From CAZSXS01 sp964611385 (GTDB lineage Bacteria; Bacillota; Clostridia; Lachnospirales; CAYPQA01): DNA of 22,330 nucleotides. The stretch lies in NCBI GenBank assembly GCA_964611385.1, contig CAZSXS010000062.1, positions 1 to 22,330 of the forward strand, written 5' to 3'. A model generated the notes under the pieces. The model was given only the letters and a program-made list of their open reading frames with translations. It made no database searches and was not told the origin of the DNA. The position numbers and the translations under genes are program-made. Below are positions 6,638-14,723 of the stretch, one piece after another (the first letter of the stretch is position 1; each line of letters starts with the position of its first letter).

Positions 6638-6918
6638 ATGACTGGTGATTTGTTCAGTAACTTTCTCTTTAGCGTGAACGTGGTTTTGCCTGTGTTTATT
6701 TCTCCTTTGGCTATTCTTATCGGGCTTCGGGGCAAGTCTCTGGTGGTTCTGTTTGTCATGTATTCCACCCCCACCACTGTCTCTAGCTTTGTTATGGCGG
6801 ATGGCATGGGGAACGATCGTTCCTTGGCTGCCAACATTGTGCTAATGACATCCTTAGCTTCACCCTTGGGGTGTTTGTGCTGAGGAACTAGGGGTATATT
6901 TAGTTGAAGAACATCCCT
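6638..6918 (+). pseudogene. remnant of an AEC (auxin efflux carrier) family transporter
   Basis: An 81-codon open frame (6638-6883) begins with an AEC-like first helix (FLFSVNVVLPVF) and passes directly to the C-terminal part of the same family (AILIGLRGKSLVVLFVMYSTPTTVSSFVMADGMGNDRSLAANIVLMTSL). About 200 residues of middle are missing. The frame then shifts: another frame continues as FTLGVFVLRN, stop, GYI, as expected for the family's last helix. It is thus an internally deleted, frameshifted copy. An AGAGGG box 8 nt before the ATG survives. AEC proteins export organic acids or related anions; this one should not work. It diverges from the MerR-GGDEF gene, which may once have regulated it. 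Confidence 0.75.
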
Positions 6919-6959
6919 TCCTCCCCCAACGGTTTTAAAAAGAACCCATCCGATACGCG

Positions 6960-7004
6960 AAAACGGCCTGTAAAAGCGAAAGCTTTTACAGGCCGTTTTT
7001 AGTT
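6960..7004. terminator. bidirectional hairpin terminator
   Basis: A perfect 18-bp stem (6960-6977 paired with 6982-6999) is closed by a GAAA tetraloop. A run of T follows on the plus strand and TTTT on the minus strand. It begins at the stop codon of the minus-strand GH78-like gene and also ends plus-strand transcription from the AEC remnant. Confidence 0.9.
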
Positions 7005-8843
7005 CCTAAAATAATCGAAAAGTATGCTCAAAGGCCCGCCGCTCCAGGCATGATTTTTTGTGCCCAGGATCTCAAAGTCTTCCCAGAGGGTTGAGTTTTC
7101 ATTGTCAATAAGGGGTTGATACCGCTTGAACATCCGTTCGTAGGCCTCTTGTTTATAGCCCATTTCGCATAAGGCCTTGAGGACATAATACTCCATATAG
7201 GGTGTTGCGTGCATTTCTGTGGTCAAAACTTTTTTGATCGTCTCATAACTGGAGGCAGGGGCCAAGCCGCTTAAGACTGCCATTGCATTGGCTCTGTCGT
7301 CCAGGAAGTCCGCACTGCAATACCCCACTTCTTTCAGAAAGGCTCTGTTGAAGTTGCTTTCAATGGAGTTCATTCTTTCCTTGATCCAAGGAACGTCATG
7401 GTCTAGGATTTCCGCCATGGCTGCGGCTTGTTTGAGCGCTGAGTAGTACCAAGCGTTTTCAAGTACAGCCTCGTCAACATACTGTTTATGATCGAACCAT
7501 TTCCAGTCGCCCGTTCTTGAAACCACAAGTCCATCTTGGCCCATGTCCCAAAGTTTTAGGTACTTAAGCACAGGCTCAAAAGAAAACTCCAAAAGCGCTT
7601 TATCTTTGGTCTGCTTATAATAATTGGCTATCATCCCGAATTCACTGATGGCGTGCAGCGATTGAGGAGGAAGCTCACCCGAATGATTGCCGGGGATATT
7701 GCCTTGAAGGATATCACCTTTTCTCATGCGAATGAAGTCATAGATTGCCTTTTTGACCAGAAGAGAAGCACTGGCCGACAGCACATGGAAAACCTGAGGC
7801 AGCTGCACGCTGACATCTCCGATCCATTGACCCCGCTCCCGATCAGGGCAATCCATGAAATTGTCTCGCATACAGACGAGCAGGGTTCTTATACACTTGT
7901 CGATGAGCTTTTTTTCCTTTTCGTTAAAGCCGCTGAAGTCCCCTACGATTTCACAATCATAACCGCTTTCTATGTAACCAAGGGCAAGGACTTCCACTCC
8001 ATCAGGGATGGTATAGAGGACTTCCTCACCAAAATACCAGGTATGGGCAAGAAATTCTTGCTCTCCTTCTTTTGTTGTATATTCCACCCGTTGGGAATTA
8101 TAGGAATGGTGATGGTCACCGGGGCCTCCGTTGACGGTATAGCGGTCTGTGCGAATGTCAATGACCTTGCCAGCTGCTGCCTTGACCTTAAGATAGGGGG
8201 AGACATGGGCGGCATAGGGCAACTTTGCGGTATAGGTATTCCCCGCAATGAAGAGCTTATTATAGGAAGTGATTGCACCAAACTTAAACAACGGAATGGG
8301 ACGAGCCTCAGCTTCACCTAAGCCTTCCTTTACTTCTTTTGCATTTTCCCATTGAAAGTCATTTTCCCTTGCATCGTAGCTGATGTTATCCCCTCCATAC
8401 AAATAACTGGGCAAGGGCGCAGTCGCTTGCTTATAAGCTGGATGAGGAGCACATAGAGTATTTTCGCTGCTTTCAGCTAAGATTTTCTCCTTGGTCTTCA
8501 CCTCATAGCTAAGCCCAGCCACAGGCCAAGTAAAATTGCAGCGACCTCCGTTACCCCAGTACCATGCCAAAAGTTGGATTTCATTCTCACCTTCGCAACA
8601 ATATTTTGTTATATCTACTTCGTCATAATACATTTTAGATTTTTCAGGGCCTCGGTTTAAACCGCCATCCAGAACAGCTAGCTTTTGATTCACGTACAAG
8701 ACATACTTGCTTTCAACTGCAATTTTCATTGTAACTGACATTTGCGCCTCTGGCGCACTCAGCTTATTCTCTGATTCCAGGGTAAAATGATCCTTAAATA
8801 AGACCCATTGGTTTTTGTGCTGATTCTTTGTCCAGATTACCAT
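6999..8843 (-). CDS. GH78-like glycoside hydrolase (alpha-L-rhamnosidase type)
   Basis: The protein has 614 residues and no signal peptide, so it is cytoplasmic. The first 200 or so residues are beta-sandwich (KYVLYVNQKLAVLDGGLNRGP, then YYDEVDITKY), as in rhamnosidase N-domains. The (alpha/alpha)6 catalytic domain contains NFMDCPDRERGQWIGD (about residues 328-343), the GH78 signature with the catalytic acid region. A second conserved stretch, STLWEDFEILGTKNHAWSGGP, lies near the C-terminus. At 614 residues it is shorter than the typical 850-1000 residue GH78, lacking extra sandwich or carbohydrate-binding modules. The family removes terminal alpha-L-rhamnose; the specificity here is unproven. 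GGAGG (8850-8854) lies 6 nt before the ATG. The gene diverges from a second GH78-like gene across a 446-bp spacer. Confidence 0.85.
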   Translation of the reverse strand: MVIWTKNQHKNQWVLFKDHFTLESENKLSAPEAQMSVTMKIAVESKYVLYVNQKLAVLDGGLNRGPEKSKMYYDEVDITKYCCEGENEIQLLAWYWGNGGRCNFTWPVAGLSYEVKTKEKILAESSENTLCAPHPAYKQATAPLPSYLYGGDNISYDARENDFQWENAKEVKEGLGEAEARPIPLFKFGAITSYNKLFIAGNTYTAKLPYAAHVSPYLKVKAAAGKVIDIRTDRYTVNGGPGDHHHSYNSQRVEYTTKEGEQEFLAHTWYFGEEVLYTIPDGVEVLALGYIESGYDCEIVGDFSGFNEKEKKLIDKCIRTLLVCMRDNFMDCPDRERGQWIGDVSVQLPQVFHVLSASASLLVKKAIYDFIRMRKGDILQGNIPGNHSGELPPQSLHAISEFGMIANYYKQTKDKALLEFSFEPVLKYLKLWDMGQDGLVVSRTGDWKWFDHKQYVDEAVLENAWYYSALKQAAAMAEILDHDVPWIKERMNSIESNFNRAFLKEVGYCSADFLDDRANAMAVLSGLAPASSYETIKKVLTTEMHATPYMEYYVLKALCEMGYKQEAYERMFKRYQPLIDNENSTLWEDFEILGTKNHAWSGGPLSILFDYFRN

Positions 8844-8935
8844 TCTTTTCCTCCAATTCGCTTCATGTCAGTGTATCAGGCTATGATTTCAGCTTTGGCA
8901 GGACACAGGGAGGGATGAAGCTTTGTTTTGGCTGC

Positions 8936-8964
8936 ATTATAATACAAAGGTAGGTATAATACAA
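8936..8964 (-). promoter_or_regulatory. probable promoter of the minus-strand GH78-like gene, with direct repeats
   Basis: On the minus strand there is a weak TTGTAT (8959-8964), 17 bp, then a perfect TATAAT (8936-8941). On the plus strand TATAATACAA occurs twice (8938-8947 and 8955-8964) with 17-bp periodicity and overlaps both boxes. It could be an operator or just repeated promoter elements. The rest of the spacer 8844-9289 holds the opposing promoter and no gene I can support. Confidence 0.5.
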
Positions 8965-9125
8965 TGATGTGTGCTAAGGGTATTGTTAGATTTTATCTGT
9001 GATTTTCTGCGATTGAACTTCGGACTAGTATGGCAAGTGAAGGTACAAGTGGCAATACAAGTGAAGCATCCATCAGGTGTGCAGTAAGTCCTGATGTTTG
9101 GCTTTTTGACTGCTGTTTCCAGTTG

Positions 9126-9154
9126 TTGACAAGGTAAAATGGCTGATGTATGAT
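9126..9154 (+). promoter_or_regulatory. strong sigma-A type promoter for the plus-strand GH78-like gene
   Basis: A perfect TTGACA (9126-9131), a 17-bp spacer and TATGAT (9149-9154) are present. The start of transcription near 9161 leaves a leader of about 130 nt before the ATG at 9290. A TATAAT at 9159-9164 lies too far from this -35 box. Confidence 0.7.
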
Positions 9155-9289
9155 AAGTTATAATAAGGCAAAAACATGTAAGCTGACAATGAAAAATAGG
9201 TCATGCAATCTTCAAGCCCCATGGCAGATGAAACACAACCCCACATAAACACAGAAAGAACCCATTTTAGTAAATTTAGGAGTGATACA

Positions 9290-11527
9290 ATGTATGACAA
9301 AGCGCCTATCTGGATTTGGTGCCCAGAACAAGTAAGCGGAAGCGAGCTCAATTGCTATATCCTCTTCAGTGAAGATTTTTTCTTAGACAGCATACCCCCC
9401 AGTGCAGGTTTACGTATAAGCGCTAGTGATGAGTACGCTGTTTTTGTGAACGGTACTTTCGCAGGCTGTAATCAATATGACGATATGCCCGGTATAAAAA
9501 GCTATGACCTCATTGAACTGGCACCATACTTCAAGCAGGGAAGCAATACACTGGCCATCGTGGCCTATTCTCAGGGGGAGAACAGTTTCCAAAATATTTA
9601 CACAAAAGCTCGCCTTAGTTACTATCTGGAGTCTGGTGACTTGATTCTCCAAAGCGGCTCCCATACCCTCTGTACCTTAACAGGATACCGTTCGGGGGAA
9701 ATGGAACGGGTGTCCCCTCAGCTTTCTTTCACGTTTTGGTACAATGCTTCCTTTGTTCCACCGGAACCCTTGCCCTCTATTGTGGTAGAGCCTAATGAGG
9801 AAGTGTTCCATCCTAGGCCTATTGAAAGGCTTAAGGTGGACGCTGCCCTACATTCAAAATTGATCGCACAAGGTTATTTTCTTTCCCTTGATGACGCTTT
9901 GAAAAAAACACCAGCGGAGGCGGTCTACTCCGACTTTTTATCCCCAAGGAACAATAGCCTCTGGGAACTTTCCGGCGCTGCAAGCAGCCGCTATACCTTA
10001 GCTTATGAAAACCCAATTTTGGATGGTGTCTGCGAAATCAGCCTTAAGCCGGAGGCGATTGAGGCAGCACCGGAAAACGGTGGCATTTATTTTTTGATTG
10101 ACTTGGGACGAGAAGAAGCAGGCTTCCCTGTGCTGGAGTTGAATGCTGCTGAAGGTACTGTCATTGACATTGGATACGGCGAACATTTGGAGGATCTTCG
10201 GGTTCGTTCCTATGTAGGTAGTAGGCACTTTGGCTTTCGTTACATATGCAAGGAAGGCCCTCAGAGTTTTACTCATTATTATCGTAGGATCGCTGGACGC
10301 TATCTACAGCTACACGTGCGGAATCCATTTAAGCATTTTACTCTAAAACGAGCCACACTGTTGCCGGTTACCTACTCAGTCAAGCATACGGCTAAATTTT
10401 ATTGCAATGACAGCCTTTTGACTAAAATTTGGGATGTGGGGGTAAGGACCTTACATCTTTGTATGCATGAACACTATGAAGACACGCCCTGGAGGGAACA
10501 GGCCCTCTATGCTATGGACTCCCGCAACCAGGCTCTTGCGGGTTACTATGCCTTTGGTGAATCTCAATTTCCGGCGGCTGCCTTTCGTTTGCTGGGGCTA
10601 TCTCTTCGGGAGGACGGCTACCTGGAACTATGCGCCCCCTGTAAATTCTTTCGGACCATCCCTTCTTTCACCTTTGCCTGGATTACAGCTGTACAGGAGC
10701 TGGCACTCTATGGCGGCGAAATAGAAGCGGTTAAAGAGATGCTGCCTGCTGTCGTTTCCATTTTGGACAAGACGATCTCAAATCTGCAAGGCGGCTTGCT
10801 TCCAAATCCCCAGGGGCAGGCTTATTGGAATTACTACGACTGGGAAACGGATTTATTCGGTGATGGGCGCAAGGGTGGAGAGATCGAAGCGCCACTGAAC
10901 GCACTCGTTGCGAAAGCGTTGGAAAATGGTGCATATCTGTGTAAGCTTTTTAGGCAGGAAGCTCTGGTTGAGAAGTACACAGCGGCAAGAGAAAAGATGC
11001 TACAACAATTCCATTTGAAGTTCTGGGATGAAAAGCGCCAGGCTTACAAAACCACAGCTGATAGCTCAGTCGATGCCCCCATTGCGGAGCTTACCCAGGC
11101 TCTGGCGCTGTGGTGCGGAGCTGCCCCGCAGGAAACTGCGGTCAAGCTGCGTGAACGATTGGCTTCTGATACCAACGGTTGGACACCCATGACCTTATCC
11201 AGCTTTATTTTCTATATTGATGCGCTGATGGCAGAACCTGACAAATATGCACAGCATATCCTTGAGATCATTTTGGACCGCTGGGGGCATATGCTCTATA
11301 ACGGCGCAACTTCGTTCTGGGAAACAAAGCTGGGGGGAGATGACTTTGATAAGGCGGGAAGCCTTTGTCATGGCTGGTCTGCTGTCCCTGTTTATTTCTT
11401 GGGCCGCTATATTCTGGGGATACGGCCGGATGAACCCGGCTTTTCGAAGTACACAGTTCAATCATACAAAGGCATTGATCGTATCAATGCTGTAATTCCA
11501 TCCCCTAGCGGCGAGATTGTCATTTAA
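9290..11527 (+). CDS. GH78-family glycoside hydrolase (alpha-L-rhamnosidase type)
   Basis: The protein has 745 residues without a signal peptide. The N-terminal beta-sandwich shows ISASDEYAVFVNGTFAGCNQYDD and SNTLAIVAYSQGENSF. A second sandwich contains YFLIDLGREEAGFPVLELNA. The catalytic (alpha/alpha)6 domain carries YEDTPWREQALYAMDSRNQ (near residue 395), a GH78 signature with D-x-P-x-R-E-Q. ATSFWETKLGGDDFDKAG and LCHGWSAVPVYFLGRYILG lie near residues 673-705, followed by a small C-terminal sandwich. It probably removes rhamnose or a related deoxysugar inside the cell. The open frame extends to 9203, but the AGGAG box at 9278-9282, 7 nt before ATG 9290, and the start of similarity (APIWIW) fix the start. 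It is convergent with the GH95-like gene and divergent from the other GH78-like gene, to which it is only distantly similar. Confidence 0.9.
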   Translation: MYDKAPIWIWCPEQVSGSELNCYILFSEDFFLDSIPPSAGLRISASDEYAVFVNGTFAGCNQYDDMPGIKSYDLIELAPYFKQGSNTLAIVAYSQGENSFQNIYTKARLSYYLESGDLILQSGSHTLCTLTGYRSGEMERVSPQLSFTFWYNASFVPPEPLPSIVVEPNEEVFHPRPIERLKVDAALHSKLIAQGYFLSLDDALKKTPAEAVYSDFLSPRNNSLWELSGAASSRYTLAYENPILDGVCEISLKPEAIEAAPENGGIYFLIDLGREEAGFPVLELNAAEGTVIDIGYGEHLEDLRVRSYVGSRHFGFRYICKEGPQSFTHYYRRIAGRYLQLHVRNPFKHFTLKRATLLPVTYSVKHTAKFYCNDSLLTKIWDVGVRTLHLCMHEHYEDTPWREQALYAMDSRNQALAGYYAFGESQFPAAAFRLLGLSLREDGYLELCAPCKFFRTIPSFTFAWITAVQELALYGGEIEAVKEMLPAVVSILDKTISNLQGGLLPNPQGQAYWNYYDWETDLFGDGRKGGEIEAPLNALVAKALENGAYLCKLFRQEALVEKYTAAREKMLQQFHLKFWDEKRQAYKTTADSSVDAPIAELTQALALWCGAAPQETAVKLRERLASDTNGWTPMTLSSFIFYIDALMAEPDKYAQHILEIILDRWGHMLYNGATSFWETKLGGDDFDKAGSLCHGWSAVPVYFLGRYILGIRPDEPGFSKYTVQSYKGIDRINAVIPSPSGEIVI

Positions 11528-11532
11528 GCAGA

Positions 11533-11594
11533 AATACACAAAAAGAGTCTGTAGAATCCTCATTGCTGGATTCTACAGACTCTTTTTGTGTATT
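11533..11594. terminator. bidirectional hairpin terminator between convergent hydrolase genes
   Basis: A perfect 27-bp inverted repeat (11533-11559 and 11568-11594) has an 8-nt loop. The stem includes AAAAAGAGTC against GACTCTTTTT, so T-runs are present on both strands. It lies 5 bp after the plus-strand stop and 21 bp after the minus-strand stop. Confidence 0.92.
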
Positions 11595-11615
11595 CTAAAA
11601 CCGTGGGGTGGCAAA

Positions 11616-13811
11616 TTAATTTACATCACTAAGCGTGTAAATCTTTCCTCTATTAAGTTTCATAGAAAGCGCTTGCTCTAGGCCTGGATAGATCAGAGTA
11701 ATTTCGCAGTCCATTTCTGGTTTGAGTTCCAGAGTACTGAGCTTGCCGTTCAGTAAGGAAGCTGAGACCAGCAAGCCTTTTTCAGCTCGGAAATCCGTAA
11801 AGGACAATTCTTGCTCCGACCATTCTTCTGGTATGGCTGGGAATAGCTTTAGATAGCCATTTTCGCTATGCAAAAGCATTTCCTGCAAAGCGTCGGCTGC
11901 ACAAAAGTTGCCTTCCAGGGTAAAAGGACGGTAGTGAAATTGAGAAACGCCTCTGTTCTTATAGTCACCGTTGAGATGGAAGCCGTTTTGGGAGCAGGTG
12001 TTTTCATAGAAGACCCGCAACTGATAGGCCGCCCCATTTCCGTTTCCTTGAATGGCGAATAACTCAGCCATCCAGGGGAAGGTGTACCCCACCCAAAGGC
12101 CGGTGCCCAACAACTCAAGATTGTGTATGGATGCGTCAATCAGCTTGCGGTTGGCTTCACCCTGGTAGGGAATCAGCCGCAACGGATGGATAGCCATCAG
12201 GTGTGCCAGATGCCGGTGAGATTCATTGAGGCTTTCGTCGGGGGAGAGCATTAGCACATTGCGTTTGTTCACAGCGAGGGTTGGGAGCTTTTTTAGAATC
12301 CCCTTCCATTTTTCGGCTTCTTCGGGTAGGGAGAGTTCAAGCGCCAGGTTTTCCAGTGCGGTAAAGAGATACTGCATCAGCGATAAGTCGTAATTGCTGT
12401 TAGGGGTCAAGAAACTTTCTAGGGCATCATTGTGGATCTCAGGAGAGCTGGAAATTGGCAAGTAGAGCAGCCCGTCTCTTTCTTCCAACAGACCAAGAAT
12501 CATGGCTGCCGTTTCGCTAAGATATGGATAGGCTTTTTCCTTAAGAAAGGCTTTGTCCCCGCTGAAGCGGTAATGCCGCTCAAAGGCTTGGCAAAGCCAA
12601 AGCTGGTTGGTGGGAGAGAGAGAGTACATACCCCAACCCCCTAGCGGATTCCCGTCTATGGTCATAACAGAGGGCAGGCATAAGCCATCGGTTTTATAGA
12701 AGCTTTTGGCAAAGGCACGGGCAGTATCGGCCAGATCCCAGAGGAAATCGATAAAGCTTTCCCCTTCCTCCATATGATTAGCCTTCAAGTAACTGTAGTA
12801 GCACAGCTGCGTGTTTAGGTCGTGGTGGTAGTCTCCCTTCCAGGGTGGCAACTTGCCGTCATCCGCTGTCCAGACCCCTTGCAGGGGCATGGGATAACAA
12901 CCTTTCCGGGAACAGGAAGCCAGTAAATAGTTGGCAAGGTACCAATGCTTTTCGAAAAGCGGATCTGGTAGGGACAGGCTGCTCTTATTCCAATAGGCTG
13001 CCCACCAAGCTTTGTGGGACGCAAGAGCCTCCGCATAGCCGGTATCCAAGGCTTGCTCCAGTAACGCTAGCGCCTCATCCTCCCAATCCGCACCGTCCAG
13101 CGAAGTACCGACATAGAAAGCAAGCAGGGAGTGTCCATCTACCTCCCGCATTTTCAAAAAGATACCGTAAGACAGACCGTTTCCTATGGTCTGTACGAAG
13201 TAACGGGTGCTTTCCTCCGAAACGATCTTGGGTGCCGGATAGGTCAAGACCTTAAGATCATCGGTATTCAGACTGTCGCCTTTGCTTTCTTTCTGTGCGT
13301 TACTGCCATCACTGACTGAATACTCAGGGTTGAGTATAGAAACCGTAAAGGCAGACAGGGGGCAGTTGATTTGGATCAGGCCATAACGTTTTGTGGCGTG
13401 CAGAAATGCCGAAAGAGAAAGCTCTCCGATCTTGATACGAGCGGTGGCGGTGGAAAGCTCCAAGAGGGATTCCACGTTTTCCTCGAAACCAAAGTCAAAC
13501 ACTAGCTTACCGGCTGGAAGTTTGGAAGGGAGGGGTTGATTGTAGGGGGCATCGAAGATACGACGTATGCTTTTGATATCTCCGGCTTTGGCCAATCGTA
13601 CCATGTTGGGGTATGTAAATTCCTCCGACTGAATGCCCTCATAGGGTGTCGTATCCCAGATGTCGCCCCGGTCTAAGCTCACCCGGAAGCCATTTGACGG
13701 GCCCCAGAGCAGCGCCCCAGAAAGCCCGTTTCCTAAAGGAATGGCCTCATCCCAGCGGGCCACGGTTTTTTTAAATTGTAGGTTGCAATGAGACTTTGGT
13801 AGTTTTTCCAT
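11616..13811 (-). CDS. GH95-like glycoside hydrolase (alpha-L-fucosidase type)
   Basis: The protein has 731 residues and no signal peptide, so it is cytoplasmic. The N-terminal sandwich domain starts with RWDEAIPLGNGLSGALLWG, close to the GH95 W-x-E-A-x-P-x-G-N-G-x-x-G signature. The (alpha/alpha)6 domain contains LQGVWTADDGKLPPWKGDYH, HDLNTQLCYYSY, SSPEIHNDALESF, SHRHLAHLMAIHPLRLIP and FTLEGNFCAADALQEMLLHS. In characterised GH95 fucosidases the corresponding pieces usually read N-x-N-x-Q/E and F-Q-I-D-G-N-F-G. Here the first Asn is Asp and the Asp is Glu, so specificity or mechanism may differ from 1,2-alpha-L-fucosidases. An AAAGG box lies about 11 nt before the ATG. A separate promoter at 13880-13908 drives the gene, and it shares the 11533-11594 terminator. 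Confidence 0.82.
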   Translation of the reverse strand: MEKLPKSHCNLQFKKTVARWDEAIPLGNGLSGALLWGPSNGFRVSLDRGDIWDTTPYEGIQSEEFTYPNMVRLAKAGDIKSIRRIFDAPYNQPLPSKLPAGKLVFDFGFEENVESLLELSTATARIKIGELSLSAFLHATKRYGLIQINCPLSAFTVSILNPEYSVSDGSNAQKESKGDSLNTDDLKVLTYPAPKIVSEESTRYFVQTIGNGLSYGIFLKMREVDGHSLLAFYVGTSLDGADWEDEALALLEQALDTGYAEALASHKAWWAAYWNKSSLSLPDPLFEKHWYLANYLLASCSRKGCYPMPLQGVWTADDGKLPPWKGDYHHDLNTQLCYYSYLKANHMEEGESFIDFLWDLADTARAFAKSFYKTDGLCLPSVMTIDGNPLGGWGMYSLSPTNQLWLCQAFERHYRFSGDKAFLKEKAYPYLSETAAMILGLLEERDGLLYLPISSSPEIHNDALESFLTPNSNYDLSLMQYLFTALENLALELSLPEEAEKWKGILKKLPTLAVNKRNVLMLSPDESLNESHRHLAHLMAIHPLRLIPYQGEANRKLIDASIHNLELLGTGLWVGYTFPWMAELFAIQGNGNGAAYQLRVFYENTCSQNGFHLNGDYKNRGVSQFHYRPFTLEGNFCAADALQEMLLHSENGYLKLFPAIPEEWSEQELSFTDFRAEKGLLVSASLLNGKLSTLELKPEMDCEITLIYPGLEQALSMKLNRGKIYTLSDVN

Positions 13812-13879
13812 AAGCGTACAGACCTTTCTATAATAGTTTCTGTGAATTTGTGATGCTGTTTCTTGTTATTGCTTTGTCC

Positions 13880-13908
13880 ATAGTAGCCCAAGCACTATCC
13901 CTTGTCAA
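13880..13908 (-). promoter_or_regulatory. promoter of the GH95-like gene
   Basis: On the minus strand there is a perfect TTGACA (13903-13908), a 17-bp spacer and TACTAT (13880-13885). The leader would be about 60 nt. Confidence 0.6.
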
Positions 13909-13920
13909 GCCAATGCTGCC

Positions 13921-13930
13921 TAAGCGCTTA
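13921..13930. promoter_or_regulatory. palindrome TAAGCGCTTA upstream of the GH95-like promoter
   Basis: A perfect 10-bp palindrome with a central CG lies 12 bp upstream of the -35 box. LacI-family sugar regulators use palindromes with a central CG, so it is a candidate operator. It is single and short, and no regulator gene is nearby. The remaining spacer to 14044 shows nothing else. Confidence 0.3.
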
Positions 13931-14044
13931 TACGCTAGATGAGCTAAGTATAGCATGCGAATACAAATCAAAGATAAATCAGATAGACTCAGCGATCAAA
14001 GATGGAAGGTTAAAGCCACAAATTTCAGGCTGATATTAAATCAA

Positions 14045-14075
14045 AAAGCGAGTGCCGAACGATGGCACTCGCTTT
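14045..14075 (-). terminator. terminator formerly adjoining the SLH-protein gene
   Basis: A 12-bp perfect stem (14045-14056 and 14064-14075) has a 7-nt loop, followed on the minus strand by TTTTT. With the insertion element removed, this hairpin would begin about 8 nt after the TAA of the SLH-protein gene, so it is that gene's terminator, now displaced by about 640 bp. Confidence 0.82.
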
Positions 14076-14079
14076 CACT
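14072..14079. repeat. target-site duplication, left copy
   Basis: CTTTCACT here is repeated exactly at 14712-14719 on the other side of the insertion element; 8 bp is the usual duplication length for IS256-family elements. Confidence 0.85.
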
Positions 14080-14711
14080 GGTTCTGTAACTAAATTTATG
14101 CTAATAGGATAAAAAATCTCCAAGAAGGCGAGAATGGAAGGTAGAACATTCAAAGGCTGATAGGAGATTTTTTAATGTCGAAGGGATCTTATTCGTCAGC
14201 TCGTAAAAGAGGAAGGGTTCAGCAGTACAAAAGAAATCATAGATGCTAAAAAAATATGTTTAAGGATGTATTAGAAGAAGCTTTGGAAGCAGAACTGGAT
14301 GAACAGCTTGGATATGAACGATATGAGAAAAGCGAAGTAGCGAATCGATGCAACGACCATTCCAAGAAGACGGTTAAGAGTGAGTTTGGTGATGTCAAAA
14401 TATCTGTACAGCGTGATCGTAACGGCGAATTCGAGCCTAAACTCATACCAAAACATTGCCGCAGTATTGAGGGACTTGAAGATAAAATCATCTGGCTTTA
14501 TGCAGCAGGCATGTCAACGAGAGATATAACCAGCCAAATCAAAGAGCTTTATGGAGTGGAGATGTCTGCAGAACAAAAACACCGTTTCCTGACCCGAAGA
14601 CAAGAGGATTTATGCGGTGCTTTCCCGAATAAATCTTCTTGTGGAAGGGTACCTTAAGCCAGTTTTTCTTGCCTTCTTGAGTTTCATTAGCACAAAATTT
14701 GGTACAGTCTC
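14080..14711 (+). mobile_element. internally deleted IS256-family element (632 bp)
   Basis: The element is bounded by 26-bp terminal inverted repeats, left 14080-14105 and right 14686-14711, matching at 19 of 26 positions (shared CTGTA, AAATTT-like core and GCTAAT). An exact 8-bp duplication flanks it. It carries a broken IS256-type transposase gene. Full IS256-family elements are about 1.3-1.4 kb, so roughly half has been lost from the interior. It may still be mobilised in trans if a complete relative exists in the genome. Confidence 0.85.
14175..14657 (+). pseudogene. IS256-family transposase, frameshifted and internally deleted
   Basis: The longest intact piece (14256-14657) starts MFKDVLEEALEAELDEQLGY. 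It then has the mutator-type N-terminal motifs KTVKSEFGDVKISVQRDRNG, EFEPKLIPK, GLEDKIIWLYAAGMSTRDI and IKELYGVEMSAE. After that the sequence jumps to a fragment like the C-terminal end of the family (GAFPNKSS), so the DDE catalytic core is deleted. Upstream, another frame reads DLIRQLVKEEGFSSTKEIIDA, the normal N-terminus. It is separated from the main frame by a shift near 14243 with an in-frame TAA, and from the ATG at 14175 by a further shift near 14183. Function as a transposase is excluded. Confidence 0.88.
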
Positions 14712-14719
14712 CTTTCACT
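14712..14719. repeat. target-site duplication, right copy
   Basis: CTTTCACT is identical to 14072-14079 and lies 4 bp beyond the stop codon of the SLH-protein gene. Confidence 0.85.
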
Positions 14720-14723
14720 TTAC

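Noticed and set aside
7653..8321. 222-codon open frame on the plus strand
   Set aside because: It lies entirely opposite the GH78-like catalytic and sandwich regions, has no RBS at its start and shows no recognisable family.
12845..13255. 136-codon open frame on the plus strand
   Set aside because: It is antisense to the GH95-like gene and its composition (Pro, Arg, Ser rich) is typical of a shadow frame.
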